Shown piece by piece: positions 1-13,319 of a DNA stretch of 64,000 nt. Within the stretch, counting starts at the first letter, position 1. Each line of letters opens with the position of its first letter. Under the pieces are notes generated by a model that worked only from the letters and a program-made list of their open reading frames with translations, was not told where the DNA came from and made no database searches. This DNA is from Adiantum capillus-veneris. Taxonomy: Eukaryota; Streptophyta; Polypodiopsida; Polypodiales; Pteridaceae. The DNA is taken from positions 111,602,549 to 111,666,548 of the forward strand of contig CM043953.1 in assembly GCA_014529385.2 (NCBI GenBank). The letters run 5' to 3'. The position numbers were made by a program, and so were the translations under genes.

Positions 1-565
1 GGCCAGAAGACTGAGAGGTCCAATGAGAGTTTGATTGCATTATTTAAATACCTAAAGCTCTCACAAAAGGGGAAAGGGGGACACATGTCACAAGGCTATT
101 ACTTATGCTTCTTAATTGTCATTGGCGGCTAAGCTTTGCAAGGGCCAATAGGATGCTAGCATGAGCAAATAGCAAGAGGGGTCAACCAAGAGAGAGAGGG
201 GGCTGATTTTTGCAAGACATTATCACACACTCACTCACAATCTCATGTGTGAAGTAAAAAATACTATCTCCTTCTCAAGATTTAATGGAAAGCTCATCAT
301 CTACTCCAAGCTTGTGAGAAGGGAGGCCTACACCAACAACTCTTGGCTTTGTGATGAAAATCCAACCAAGAGCCAAGCTCCAATGCATGCTCATCTCCTC
401 TACCATGCTAATTACTAAGCTATTAAAAGTGATTATGTGAGGAGACATACTTCTTTCTCGTAAGAATACTCCTTCTTCCTCTTGATCTACTGTCATACCC
501 CGCTAGCTCTCACCATCTTTGAAGGTGTGTGAGGTCTTGGGTCTAGGACCGTGAGGGAGTTGATG
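1..565. other. No gene recognised
   Basis: No coding region, RNA gene or transposon end is recognisable. Short open frames here have no family features and no coherent neighbours. The sequence is moderately AT-rich and ordinary. Confidence 0.5.
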
Positions 566-745
566 TTGTGTTTTCAAGTGTAAGCTTGGTGCTTGAAGCT
601 TCCATCTTCATTGCACCAGCAAGTTATTGAAGGAACACAAAGTATTATATTGTAATTGTGTTTTCAACTGTAAGGTTGGTGCTTGAAGCTTCCATCTTCA
701 TTGCACCAGCAAGTTATTGAAGGAACACAAAGTATTGTATTGTAA
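566..745. repeat. 90-bp tandem duplication
   Basis: Two adjacent copies of a 90-bp unit (566-655 and 656-745) share the phrase CTTGAAGCTTCCATCTTC and differ at only a few positions. There is no coding content. It is one of several 70-153 bp direct tandem duplications in the window. Confidence 0.9.
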
Positions 746-1429
746 AATGTCTCCCTTGATGGGGGAAACCTATAATACAAAGCCTTTTGGAGGGGGGAAT
801 GACTCCATGTAAATCCAGTCCTCAACCGTTGTCAATAGCTTAAATTCTCTCTCTTTTTGAAGTATTATTCATGCTTATGTAACTAGGTGTTATGCTTTTG
901 TTGCTCTCTCTCCATCCAAGCACTCTTTCTATGCTCATTAGGAATCTAGTCTTAATGAAATGCTCACTATATTTATGTTATTTTCTGCTACACACAAGTT
1001 ACTAGACCATTAAATGTTACATTGGTATTATAGCACAAGGTTTCTCTTTTCTTGCTCAAGAAGAGAGGTCCTCAAGCTGACTATAAATTGTTGGTATTAT
1101 TAATAACAATTGAGTAAGTAGAATAGGGTTTTTTCAGCCTTGCAGTACGCCTGCTTTGTGCAGATAATAGGGCATCACCGTCGAGAGCTATGGTCTTAAT
1201 AGTGGAGTCCTATGGGGCTTGCCTATGGCTTAACCACTATTGAGCTACCATGAAGCTTGACAAGAGCCGGTACTGTTTTGGTGGCGAAAGACCCTTTCTT
1301 CTGTTCCTTAAAATAGAAGTTTGAGCTCAAAATTCTCCATAAGAAGCCAAAAAAACTCACCACAATGCTGACTTTTTGTCAAAAACTACTGAAGGAATTT
1401 TAGCTACATCACAAAGAGATGAACCAATA
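746..1429. other. No gene recognised
   Basis: Intergenic or decayed transposon sequence leading into the gypsy integrase remnant. I see no coherent reading frame. Confidence 0.4.
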
Positions 1430-2760
1430 GATTATGAAAATGGGTGGGCCAAATACAGAGTGGGTGGATGTATATGATTTTCTTCAATTTGGAGGATTTC
1501 TAGAGGGTTGGTCCCAATCGACTAAAAGCATTGATAATTAAGAGCATGAAATTCACTATATTAGGTGGATCATTATACTCACTAGAAATCAACGGAGTGT
1601 TGAGAAGCTTTGTGCACATGCAAGGAAGAATGCATGTGATCACACTAGGAGCTTCGGGGGGGGGGGGTCATTTTTCCACTGACATCACTTACAAGAAGAT
1701 CCTATAGATAGGATTATGGTGGCAAATGTTAGGGCTTTTTTCAAAAGATGTGAAATTTTCTAAAAGATGGGCAGGCCAACAACAGCAAATATGACATCGC
1801 TGACCACCATACAACCATTGGGAATTTTTATAAAGTGGGGTTTGCACTTCAAGGGTCCATTTAAGAAGGTGACTCCAAGGAAGACTAAGTACATTCTGAT
1901 GGCCACATATTATGTCAACAACAAATGGGTGGAAACAAAGGCATTTCCTAGCAAGACAGCAAAGTCAACAACGTGATTCTTGTATGAGCAAGTTGTGTGT
2001 AGATATGGTTGTTTGATTTAGATAGTTTCAGACCAAGGAATCTATTTTACCAACATTGAAACAATCCAAATCTTGATTGAAATCTTCTTGATCAAGCATC
2101 AAAAGTCAACAATGTACTATCCTAGATGCAATGGACAAGTTAAGAGTAGTAAGAAAACCATTAAGACCATTCCGACTAAGATTGTGCAAAAGGATCCTCA
2201 TAATTGGGATGAGAAGCTTTAGATAGCATTGTGGGCTTACAAGATAGTTTGCAAGATCACGACTGGGATGACCCCATTTTGGATGGTGTACAATATAGAG
2301 GCAGTAGTGCCTATGGAGTTTGATGCTCTTAGCCTTGGGATGGCCATTAAACATGACATGGATTATAATTCAACACTAAAGAATCGACTAGATGAGCTAC
2401 TAAAGCTAGATGATATCATATAGAGGGCAATGCTATGACAGGAAGTGGTCCAATAGATAAGAAAATATTGGCATTACAATAAGCTGAAGGTAAAAGAGTT
2501 CAAGAAAGGAGAAATAGTCTTACTATATCAATCAAAATTAGACCCAAAGATACCTAATCTAAAAATAGCATGTTCAAAGCTATATGAGGTAGATTGTCAA
2601 GACTTTATGAGGTAGATTGGGTACTCTCAAATGGCACAATCAATAGATTGAAGGATTTATCTAGACTAATTCTACCTGGGGTCTATAATGGAGGAAAGGT
2701 CAAGTTGTACTACTCTAGATCATAGGAAAGCACTAGAAGGGTAGGACAAAGAAGAATTTG
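1430..2760 (+). pseudogene. Ty3/gypsy integrase remnant
   Basis: This is a decayed integrase and integrase C-terminal region of a Ty3/gypsy polyprotein. Integrase would join element cDNA to chromosomal DNA in the nucleus. Pieces in order are GHFSTDITYKKIL near 1666-1710, GRPTTANMTSLTT from 1770, the second catalytic Asp context VSDQG near 2027, a weak NGQ-type motif near 2130, and WAYKIVCKITTGMTPFWMV from about 2230. Each aligns by eye with the minus-strand element at 13.3-14.7 kb, so both belong to one family. Stops and frameshifts are frequent, and a run of 12 G (1656-1667) falls inside the former zinc-binding region. The position of the DD35E glutamate reads Lys. No LTRs are visible. It is dead sequence. 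Confidence 0.85.
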
Positions 2761-3361
<601 letters not shown>

Positions 3362-3452
3362 GAAATCTCTATACCTCTCGCAGTTTACGCAAAGGGTCAC
3401 AAAGTCACAGGAATAGAATAAATTCGTATAATTACAAGATCAAACCACTTGA

Positions 3453-3652
3453 CAACAAACATATCTCTATTAAATAGCTTGTAAAAGCGATCGTTTTTAT
3501 AGTGGTGTACAAAAACGATCATTGTCTACGTAATGTGAGGCACAACCTAAAATATCTACTCTATGTCAACAAACATATCTCTATTAAATAGCTTGTAAAA
3601 GCGATCGTTTTTATAGTGGTGTACAGAGAAGATCATTGTCTACATAATGTGA
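3453..3652. repeat. 114-bp tandem duplication
   Basis: Two copies with period 114 start at 3453 and 3567. Both contain GCGATCGTTTTTATAGTGG, and they differ slightly near GTGTACA. No coding content or transposon end could be established. Confidence 0.9.
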
Positions 3653-6600
3653 GGCTATTGGATCTAACTCCACAATTTTTGGAAGCGGCCCCACTAAAGA
3701 TGCTTCCCTCAGCATACGATCCACATCAGTTGCACGCCTCTTGTCTTGCTCTTGTATCTCTCTAAGCTGAAGGGCTTGCATATCCAAAATCTTGCGCAAT
3801 TTAGTGGTGATTTGTTGTTTCTCTTGAATATTGTCACTATATAGGTTCCCCAACAAAGCCAACGCCCCAAAGTCTCCTCCGTACTGGATGACAACGTTGT
3901 ACTCGTTTGTGTACTATGGAAGCAATTGCCAAACAAAGCAATGCCTTGTTCCATACCTCCTGCAAAACAAAAGAAAGTTAAACAAAGTAGTGAAACATTG
4001 TTTTCAAATAGAAGATTCCAAATTGTACCTTGCAAAGGTGTTCCATGTCCAAGTGTGCTCTTTCCTCATTGCGATGGACATTAAAAATGTGCACATAGTC
4101 CTACTTTCTTTCTTGCAGATTGGTGTGTTACAAAAAACTATGTTTAGATGGTCTTCCCACCATCCAGCAACAGCCGTGACATCATGAACCATGCCATAGT
4201 TTTCAGACTGGCAGACCACTATAAACGCAACTTTGTCAGCTGTTACAAGCTTGAGTCAAGCAGGTTGTCCAAACTGGCATACTTCCATTTTGTTCCAATC
4301 TAGCACATCAAAATCAGAGAGCCCATACACATGAGTATTGGATGGAAAAAATAAAATAGAAGTGTTCCCTATAGACTCAATGGCCGACCCCTCACAAAAT
4401 GTACAAAGGAATTTCTCCACAAGGTGTGGCTTCACAGTGCTCATCAAAGCATCCTTCATGTCATCCTCTGTCTTGTCTAAACTGAAATGCGCAATCTGAA
4501 TCCGATCGTCGTTGCTATATGTAAAAATCCTCAAATGAGAGCACGCCATGTCAACAGATCAAGGAGATTCTAATTCACACAACTTGCATAACTACCATTT
4601 ATGAAGGTTCTTACCAAATGATGAGTATGAAACTAATGGCAAGTCGGACACATGCAATATTTTTGTCTCCAGACTTGTTGCAAAGTCAATTCAACTTCCT
4701 TCACAGACATTCCAATCCTTTTTCCTAAACACCACAAAGATAGCAATCAAAAAGTGAATTATGCTTTATTATTCTATGAACGGTAGCACAACTTACATTT
4801 TTCCTTCTCACAAACAGGTAATAGGTGAGCTTGTAACATCTCCATAATGCTCCATCTGTGCAGCAAAATTGAAAACGCTATCAAGAACTAACTTTTATGA
4901 AAAAATTGGAGAAAAAATCTTTGTATGAAACTACCAATCATAGACTTGAGACATAGTAGAAATTTCTTCTCTTTGAGATGCCTACACACTTGACTCTATT
5001 GTGGCGAGCATTTGGGTGATATGGTGATGCATACTATGTGCACCTCCACCCGCTCTTTCCTCCCTTTCCTTAATAGCGTCATTGTGTGCCTTTTCCTTGT
5101 TAGGAGGGAAGTACCCCTCACCATACTCCAAGAACTATGGCAAATTCGTATAAACAGTGCTTTGGAAATTACGTGCTATCTGCATTGGGTTGAAAATGCA
5201 ATCTGCTTTTTCAACATCAAGCTGGCACTTTTAATGTTGAAGTTCCGCTTCTATAACCATCTAACACAACGTGGTTCATTATAATCACCAAAAATAACTT
5301 GTTCATTCTTAATGTAAATATGTAATGTACATACCTGAATAGACATCTTTTCCCTGTGTTTGCCAACAAGGCCTTGCTCACCTCAGATTGCGGTCCTTTC
5401 TTCATTTTTCCTAGCTCATAAGCAAAGGTCTTATCCCAGTGTGGTGATGTTTAGCATCCTCTAGGAATGAGTCAAGGTCCAAACCAGGTATCGATTTCAA
5501 ATGTAGACTGTTGACAGACCTACGAACACTTTTTGCCTCTTTTACAATAGACGACCACAAAACCTTGATCCGTAGCCACTCTCAAATGATAGTGAATTCT
5601 CCTATTTCAATTACACAATGTGTAGTTCAAATATTCTTGTAGTCTCGTGAAAAAATAGAAAGGCATCGAGATAGTCAAGTTACCAATTTGAGGGATGTTT
5701 AAACTCTTCACATCTGTTGGGTCACTTGAAGCCATCACCCGGAGAAAGTATTTTTTTGTTGTTGTGGGGAGGACTGCACAAGCCAACCTGCACAATGGTT
5801 CTTTTGTCACCCACTTTGGACAGCTGATCCACTTGATTGTGTGCAATGTTATGCATGGTCGTCCATATGGATCAATATTGATTTGTACTCTATGCATGTT
5901 TTCATATACCATTATAGAATTAGGCACAACCAACCTCACCACCAATCGTCTCCCAAGGCCGGATCAACAGTGACCAATGCATGTTTTGTCATTTATCTGG
6001 AAGGCCCGTCCATTTCAAAGAATGCCTTTTTGTATTTGGCCTAAAACTCTAAGGCGGCATTGTATCCTTCTTAGCCATAATCTTTTTAAGTGCAAGGGTA
6101 TATTTTTCCTACACACATGGTGTCACTGCTGATTTAAGTCTTTGAAAGAAATAAACTGATCTAATTATAATCTGGAACTCTTTAATGCAACTTATCGGAT
6201 GTAGAAGCTGCAACATCATAGCGACAAGAACATTGTACCATGATTTCTTCCCAACTCTCTTGTCAATATTTGTCTGCATCACTTGATAGCTTCTCCATGA
6301 TAGCCTTTTTGAAGCAAGCTCTATTGCTCGCACCATCCATAGCATGTCCGTGTAAGAGGTAGCCACATAACTTATTTTGTTTAATCTACATTGGATTGAA
6401 AAAGAAAACATTAAGTCAAACTGCTTTCAAAGATTCTCAGACACCAAAACCCAAAGGAGCTTACTTGTTTATACTCATGACAATGCTCAACATATCAGCC
6501 TTATTCAAGGAGTCTACTATCACAGGCTCAACTTGAATGCTTGGTGCATGTTGCCATGTCTCTCATAATCAACACCTAAAACAAAAGAAATAGTGCATTG

Positions 6601-7260
6601 AACACATATGCAAGTTCATACCATCAACCATATAACTCACACTCTTTGTTAAGTGCTTGCCACAAGGGATCCCATGTCTGCAAGATGGCATCGTCTACTT
6701 GGGTAGATGGATGGCCCGGTGCATCAAGAGAGCATATAAAGCTTCCCTTAGGCTCATAATACCCCTCCAACAAAAATGTATCGGCGGCCAATGGTTTTAG
6801 TTGTTTAGGATCCTAACTAACTTGTCTTACTTTCTCCAGCTTAGTCAATCGATAGAGTGGCACCCAAGGTAATGGAGTCTCATGCTCCTCCTACATGGTA
6901 CAGAAGATTGTAAACCCATACTTTGCAACAATTATTTCTCTATTTCACTCAAATGATCTTATGTACCTTCAAGTTTTTAAGATGTGTCAACAACATATCT
7001 TGGTGAGCTGTAACATCTTTGTAAATTGGAAATTCACCTCCAACGTTTGCTCCCGCTGACATGTATGCCTCCATTTTCTTGTCATTGATCTTTAGAGTCT
7101 TCAACATTAGCAACAACCTTAGAAGAGGCTCAATCCTGCACTTTTGCTTTTCCTTGCATACCCTTTTTAGATGTTGCTTTTGAGGTTGCAATAGATGGCA
7201 ATGGCACAGTGCTAATTGACATACTCTTGGAAAGTGAGACACTAGCGGATGGAGACATTT
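3611..7260 (-). pseudogene. Unrecognised decayed multi-exon coding region
   Basis: I do not recognise this gene. On the minus strand there is a series of protein-like segments in register with plausible splice sites, broken by stops. A Ser-rich start lies near 7260 (MSPSASVSLSKSMSIS). A later segment reads PLPWVPLYRL and LEGYYEPKGSFICSL (about 6875-6650). A segment read from about 6560 carries IQVEPVIVDSLNKAD and ends at a GTAAGC donor (exon edge 6465). Next come KKGPQSEVSKALLANTGK, ending at a GTATGT donor (edge 5335), then GYFPPNKEKAHND (about 5125-5000), VCQSENYGMVHDVTAVAGW (about 4215-4160) and ERLVTADKVAF just upstream of that. The last part near 3611-3862 is Gln/Glu-rich and probably helical. 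In-frame TGA and TAG codons interrupt most segments. It could be an accessory gene of a DNA transposon or a host pseudogene; the sequence does not decide. Confidence 0.4.
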
Positions 7261-7689
7261 CTTGTGGCTCTTTCCTTGCTATCTTCGAAATTTGCTAATA
7301 AATTAAAAAAACAATATTCAACCTTTAGTCTACACACAAGGTAAATGTAATCTAAAACCACTATAAATACCGTAAAATAATATCAGATCGCTTTTAGGCC
7401 ACACAAATAGACTTTTCTCTACCTTTTTTAGGGTAGTCGTTTCTTCATTCGTCAAAGGGGCATGGGGGAGTGGAGCATCCTTGCGTTGCAACAGAAAATC
7501 AACCAGATGGTAATTTGCTACCATGAAGACAAGCTAAGTTTGATGTATTATCAATCTAGCATAGACCAATTGCCTCTCTAGTTGTAAATGAATTCAACGT
7601 AAGCTCAACCATCGAATGTCGTCACAGGAGTCATCTTAAGTCTCTTAACTAACTTTGGCACAAAGACTTTGATATGCAAAAATGATGCT

Positions 7690-7831
<142 letters not shown>

Positions 7832-8425
7832 TCAACAAAAAACGCAGCCATTTTTTGATCGAAGAATCTTGAAGTAGGCATAAGGCAAAGTTTGCATTGA
7901 TGTAGGAGCCGTACTTTAAGCACAAGGTAGAGAAAGTGTAGATTGCTAAAGTACTAAACGACAAAGGCGTCGTTATAGCCAGAATACTTGACAATAGAAA
8001 CACTCAACTTCTCAATAGCAAAGAGCTTGGAAATGCAATAGCCAACTTGTAGCCCCTTAAGGATCTTTTGCAACAGCACACGCGCGTTGAAAGCTGCTGT
8101 AAAGAGAAACTTGGCTTGATGGTTATGTTGATAGCAGTCGGGCTAAGCGTTTACCAACACAATTTTGTTGACTAACAAATGAGCACAAACACATGGTTAG
8201 GTGTCGTGGTACAACAAACACCTCTCAATTACTTCTTGTTACGCTGGCTTATAAGGAATCAGGATGATGCGACCAATGATCATGTTGCTTAAGCTATCAT
8301 AGCTACATGGGTGTCCACACCCATTACTAAGTCATTTAGCTAGACAGGAACCTAGTGCTGATTTTGTTGAAACATCTCAAAAGATTACTTTTAAGAAGAA
8401 AAATCCCGTGTAATAAACCCCCATT
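7832..8425. other. No gene recognised
   Basis: No coherent reading frame, RNA gene or transposon end is visible. Confidence 0.4.
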
Positions 8426-8426
8426 A

Positions 8427-8660
8427 CACTCGCTCGCCGGCGAGCTGCAGTTTGTCAGCACCTTGAGAAGATCGTGTTTCTCATCAACATTCAGAGTTGA
8501 AGCCAATCAGTGAACTATTGAACCAACCCATTACACCCCCTCGTGGACGAGCAACAATTTCTCAACGCCTTAAGAGGAAGAATCCCACGTTATATGGCTC
8601 GTGTTTCTCGCAAAAACGTTTCTTGATAGCAAAACGACAATAGAAGCAAGCAAGCATGAG
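8427..8660. repeat. Palindrome-bearing tandem repeat, left part
   Basis: Two units of a diverged tandem repeat of roughly 110-150 bp are present. Each has a GC-rich inverted core, then a phrase like TCTCAACGCCTTAAG, then GTGTTTCTC and TATTGAACCAACCCA. The first core is the perfect 14-bp palindrome GCTCGCCGGCGAGC at 8432-8445. The second, near 8545, is imperfect (CCTCGTGGACGAG). A further unit is split by the gypsy insertion at 8973/19769, and another lies near 19915. Confidence 0.75.
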
Positions 8661-8968
8661 ACAAACTTCTTTGCCACCAATACCCCTAGATCCTCCTGTT
8701 AATATGACTGCCACCCACCATCCAGGTTGGGAACCAATTCATGAGTGTAAAATCATGGCGTCACATCTAGGATGCACATATCAACTTAAATGATCAAGTT
8801 ATATATGAGCCTAGAGAGAGAGAGAGAGCAACCGATTCTGGTGATGGCGGTCTTCAGGCTGGTGCTTCTTTGCAAGCACGCTACGCATTCCGCGTGATCC
8901 ATGTAAACATCATTTGGAGTTGAAGCCATTTGGAAAAACCAAGTTGATGTTTAGTAACACTCGCTACA

Positions 8969-8973
8969 CACGC
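8969..8973. repeat. Target-site duplication, left (CACGC)
   Basis: The five bases CACGC directly precede the left LTR and are repeated exactly after the right LTR at 19769-19773. This fixes the edges of the gypsy insertion. Confidence 0.95.
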
Positions 8974-9492
8974 TGGAATTGGAGCCGATCTCTTTAGATA
9001 ACTGATTCTAGTGGTGTTAGAGTTTACAGCTACTGGTGATTCATTAGTTCAATCAGTAGGACTGGAGGAAAGATAGAAACTAAGCTAGAATAGTTATATG
9101 AACTCGAATACATCTACTGAGAATTATACAAGCTGAATGACTGGAATTAGTGTTCAGATTCAGATTCAGATTCAGACGAAATGAATACAAAGTATATCTG
9201 GCTGAAGTGTACTTGACTATTGTATTAGGAATTACAGAGTAATAGTACAAGTGGGGATAATGTAGCCTAGGAATAGCTTTAGGACTACAATCACACACTA
9301 AGAGTAGAAAGTCAAAAGATAAAACAACCCAAAAGTACAGCCAACAATTGCCAACCCGATTACAATGCAATGGGTCCTATTTATAGCTTTTTGGAGTTAC
9401 TGGGGTAATCGTCATGGTAATTACTGAATGATCCGCTGCTCGGCCTTCCAAGAGCTGGTTCCCACCTAGTGAAACTGCCTCCCCTATCTACA
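8974..9492 (-). repeat. 3' LTR of the gypsy element
   Basis: This matches 19241-19768 along its whole length. Three copies of the hexamer ATTCAG occur near 9160, against five in the other LTR. A TATA-like CTATAAATAGG reads on the minus strand at 9376-9386. Confidence 0.95.
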
Positions 9493-9512
9493 TCCTTCCC
9501 TCCTTTCTTGAA
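9493..9512 (-). other. Polypurine tract
   Basis: On the minus strand the bases just before the 3' LTR read AAGAAAGGAGGGAAGGA, a purine run in the place where plus-strand DNA synthesis is primed in LTR retrotransposons. Confidence 0.8.
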
Positions 9513-9880
9513 TTTTGGTAAGACTCCAAAATTTCTGGAAAAAATCCATCGTCTGATCCTTCTGAAACATGGCTTTATACCATACTTCATGCTTTGTTGA
9601 GTGCTTGACACCCCCTATAGTTATAATTCCATGGGTGTCACCAAAAGAGATATCCACACCTTGCTGAAAAAAAATCCGTCGTCTGATTCTGAAAAGGTTG
9701 GGAAAATCCACCGTCTGATTCTGAGACGGCTAGAAAATTCCTCTATCGAGTACCAAGATGGAACTACTCATTATACTTCCACTAAACCGGCTTTTTTTTG
9801 TCCTTAGGTCTGGATGGTGTCTCCGAAGTCCCAGTGCCAGCATTGTCCTATGTCCTTTTCAAGCACTTTAGAGGACTCAA

Positions 9881-10020
9881 CAGTAAGTTGCAGCATTTGG
9901 TTAATGATCTTAGTGAGACCTCTGAGCTGAATTTTCCACTGTCCCATCCACAGTAAGTTGCAGCAGTTGGTTGGTGATCTTAGTGAGACCTCTGAGCTGA
10001 ATTTTCCATTGTCCCATACA
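9881..10020. repeat. 70-bp tandem duplication inside the element
   Basis: Two copies of a 70-bp unit (9881-9950 and 9951-10020) begin CAGTAAGTTGCAGCA and share GTGAGACCTCTGAGCTGAA. They lie at the 3' end of the extra reading frame of the gypsy element. Confidence 0.9.
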
Positions 10021-10039
10021 CAGTTTGATCCTCTACACC

Positions 10040-13000
10040 TCATCTCTTAGCTCCTGGAAATCATTCACTTGGAGAGTGTCATTGAAAAGTTTTTGCCAGG
10101 TTTTTGATGCCACAGTCGATCGCTCATACCAATCCTGAAGATCATCAGTAATCTTATAGTATGTGAGCCGATCTACTCATTTTGTGTGTTGAGGATAGAG
10201 TGCTGGAAAAAATCTTGGCAACTATGCCTCTCTTGCTGGTAAAGCATACAGAAGAACTGGGGAATCATGCATAAATTCTAAGAAATTAAGGACAGCCTAG
10301 TTCTCTTGCTACATCATCTTTCTGGTTACCTTAACCAGCTGAAACGGTCGCCAGAGAGCAGTTGCCTGTTCTCCCACTGACATTTGAGTTTGAGGTCCCT
10401 TGCTAGTGGCAGTCTGATCTTCAAGAATAGCTCTCACCCTTTGATCCAGAACTCCCCTAGCGATCTGCATTTGCACTAAGACCTCTTTTAATTTCCTTGT
10501 GACATCCTTCATGCATCTATATGTTGGCTTGTTCCCCAGCAGAAGTTCTAATTCCATGGCTAGGGAACGACAATCTGCAGTAGAATGCCATTGCCAATGT
10601 GGGTTAAATACTCTCTCTTCAGCAGTCAATATCCATTCAGGCACCCTTTCTAATAGTTGTATTGTATTGGGATGCTCAGGTAGTTGACAGACCTCTTGAT
10701 CATGGAAAGTAGCTGATTTCCAATGCTCAACTATTTCCCTGGCACCGAAATATAGCGCTAAATTCGCTCCAAATCAAAGATAAGATCATCATCCTCCAGA
10801 TATTGCCTCGTTATAGGAGCCTGCTAATGTCTCAATTTCTTATTCAGCGTGATGAGCTGTAATGAATGTTGCCCATCACTTGCTAGACCCTTAGTCACAC
10901 CTTTGCCTTTCCCTTTAGCATCTCTACTATGTTGTGACTGGTGTGCTGGTGATTTTCTAGTGTTGCTGGGTTGTTGCTTTCCCAGCTGTTGCAGATCACT
11001 CACCTACTACCCTTCAGGCTGGTCTGCGTGAGACTAATCATTTCCTCCCATTGTCCCTGCACCACCAGTACCAAGTTCTAGAGGTGGAGATGGAGGAGAA
11101 TCATCATCACTATCATTATGCCCTTCTTCTGGTTCATCCTCCTTCTCTACTTCTTCTTCCTCCTTATCATCATCCTTCTGTTGTTCAATATAATCAAGGA
11201 TAGCTTGATTTGCCAGAGCATTGTTATATTCAAAAAATTTATCTTGCAAATCACTCTGCATTGTCTCCATAAGAGCCCTCAAGTTATCCATGTTGAAAAT
11301 AACATTCCCTTCTGGATTCAAGATCTCGGCCAGATTATTATAGATATATCTTTTTGTTAATGTGGCCTTCAGAGCAGTGTGGATGGTCAGTAAGGAGTTG
11401 AACTCAACTCTCTTCATTCTCAGCAGAGTTTCAAACCTATCAGCAGTTCTTTCAGCATCTGCCTTTTCTTCTCGTATGGTCCGTATCTCAGACTCCACCT
11501 TGTCAAGCTTACTTTGTAACTGTTGAATAGTCCTAGCTGATTGAGCTTCAAGGATATTGTGGTGCAGGTTCTGGGCTGCTCTCCCTTGCTCCATATTTTC
11601 AATTTTCTCCTCAAACTCCCTTAGTTCAGTCTTTACCTTAGTTAGTTCATCTTCTGACCTTGCAGTATCCAGCATTTGTCCCATGCAATTGATAATAGTG
11701 TTCCATGATGACTGAATAAGTACGCAACAACCATCCTTAATCGTTGCTGGGTCAGAGTCAGTTGGCTCATAGACCATGACAGGAGCCTGGTAGGGTAATG
11801 CAGAATAATCATATTTTTGCAAAACTAGGCATCCCTTGAGAGGATGAGTCTGCATCTGTTGTAGCCTATCGTTCTTTGTCAATAGCAGGGCTGCTTCAAT
11901 GTATGGGACGGAAACCCTACCAAGTGGGCTTGGAGATGCTGGTCCTTTTCCCTTATCAGTCTGGTCTACTGGCTGCTCAGGACTAGCCCTTTCTAATTGG
12001 ACTTGTCCAGTATTGGTGGTTGCTGAAATCTGGCCTGCTGGCTGGCTGACTCCACCAGTGGTTTGGACCATATGTTGTTCAGTCTAGTTAGCTGAAGTCT
12101 TTTTAGTAGACACTGTTTTGATTTGACTTTCTAATTGCTTCAAGAAAGCCGTGCTTTTGGTCAGTGTCGTCCTTGGCCTCTTTGAACTGCCAGCTTCCTC
12201 TTGTATAGCCTTTCTCTTTTGCCCGGTGGGAAGTGACTGGCTTCCTGGGGCTTCTTCATCAGATGATAATTCCAGATTCTGGGATACTGGAAATGGCTTC
12301 TGGCTCTAAGCCATTCTCACCTGATCATGGGCGTCTAGAGAAGTTGCCCATTATAGAAAGTGCCAAACATACCAAGCCTTGAATACACTTTGAGACTTCA
12401 ACTTGGCAGTTTGTTGAAGTACATTGTGCGACAATATCTGATAGAGGTTGATATCAACTTTAGAATCCAATCTCTTTGCTAAAAGCATAGCAAATAGTTT
12501 CTCTGACACATATGTCGGATTATTTTCAGGCTCATAGCTTCAGCCACAAATCGATAAGCAGTAGGAACGTCCAGAACTGCTACTGGAATCCCTTGCGCAA
12601 TGGCTTTTTGTCTCCTTTTGGTAGCGTCATCTTCCTTCAAAGCTGCACTGATCTGCTCTGTGGTTGCCACAGATGGCTTTGGCTCATTTGGCATTCGGAA
12701 AGCAAAAGCAATGTTCTCTGGAGTAACTGTCACTTATCTACCATAGACCATAGCACTTCCATCTTAAGCATTAAAAGAATCCAAGACTTGCCTTATGATG
12801 GCTGTGTCAAACTCAATCCTTGTAGCTTGTAGAACCACACGCAAATCCCATAGTTGGAGTAAAGCCTTGGCTTGCTCAGTAAACACATAACGCTGAATCT
12901 TACTATGCAAAATGAGTGGAAGAGTTGCCTTTGCAGCAGTAATAAGCGCTTGGGTTTCGTCGATAGCCTTCTGCATCTTCTCTGACATTTTCTTCCTACC

Positions 13001-13105
13001 CATACACCTTGAGGACAATGAAGCAGTAGACAAAGAAGAATACGACTTACATGATTCGTTGAACCCGTATCCAGGTGTGGCTGGCAAGGACAATTGAAAA
13101 TCCAC
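10040..13105 (-). pseudogene. Extra 3' reading frame of the gypsy element (aORF)
   Basis: A coding-like region of about 1,000 codons follows integrase, where Athila-type elements carry an env-like or additional ORF. The longest intact stretch is 11034-12071 (345 codons). The frame continues upstream to about 12520 through a few stops, then shifts to the frame of 13105-12479. Parts in order: an N-terminal segment with VTVTPENIAFAFRMPNEP (near 12725), reminiscent of plant transposon or mobile-domain proteins; a bipartite nuclear-localisation-like cluster KRK-(9 residues)-KRPR (about 12220-12170); a Gln/Glu/Lys-rich coiled-coil stretch (about 11650-11450); and a strongly acidic tail (about 11160-11070). 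A Lys/Gly-rich piece and the segment 10644-10309 may be its C-terminal part. No membrane segment or signal peptide is seen, which argues against an envelope. Function unknown; a DNA- or chromatin-associated accessory protein is only a guess. Confidence 0.65.
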
Positions 13106-13319
13106 AGTCTCCTCAGAAGAAGAGGTTTGCGGCTGCGGGCAGTGAGGAAACCTCGGAGCTCAGCGATGGTGAATGGACAACAGAAGGTAAGCGTCTCACA
13201 GGAGATTTGTGAGAGAAAATGCTTACTCGCCTTACTGTTATACTCGTTCGTGCCATAAAAGCTCCACCACTTATCGTTCCTAGAGTTCTGTGCACCGCAA
13301 GTGACGTGGCAGACATGCA

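Noticed and set aside
3488-3620. Reverse complement CACTATAAAAACGATCG as a CACTA terminus
   Set aside because: It is an internal part of the 114-bp tandem duplication, occurs in both copies, and has no partner end.
11118-11360. Hydrophobic + strand ORF resembling a membrane protein
   Set aside because: It is the antisense of the acidic tail of the minus-strand extra ORF; Glu/Asp codons read backwards give Phe and Leu.
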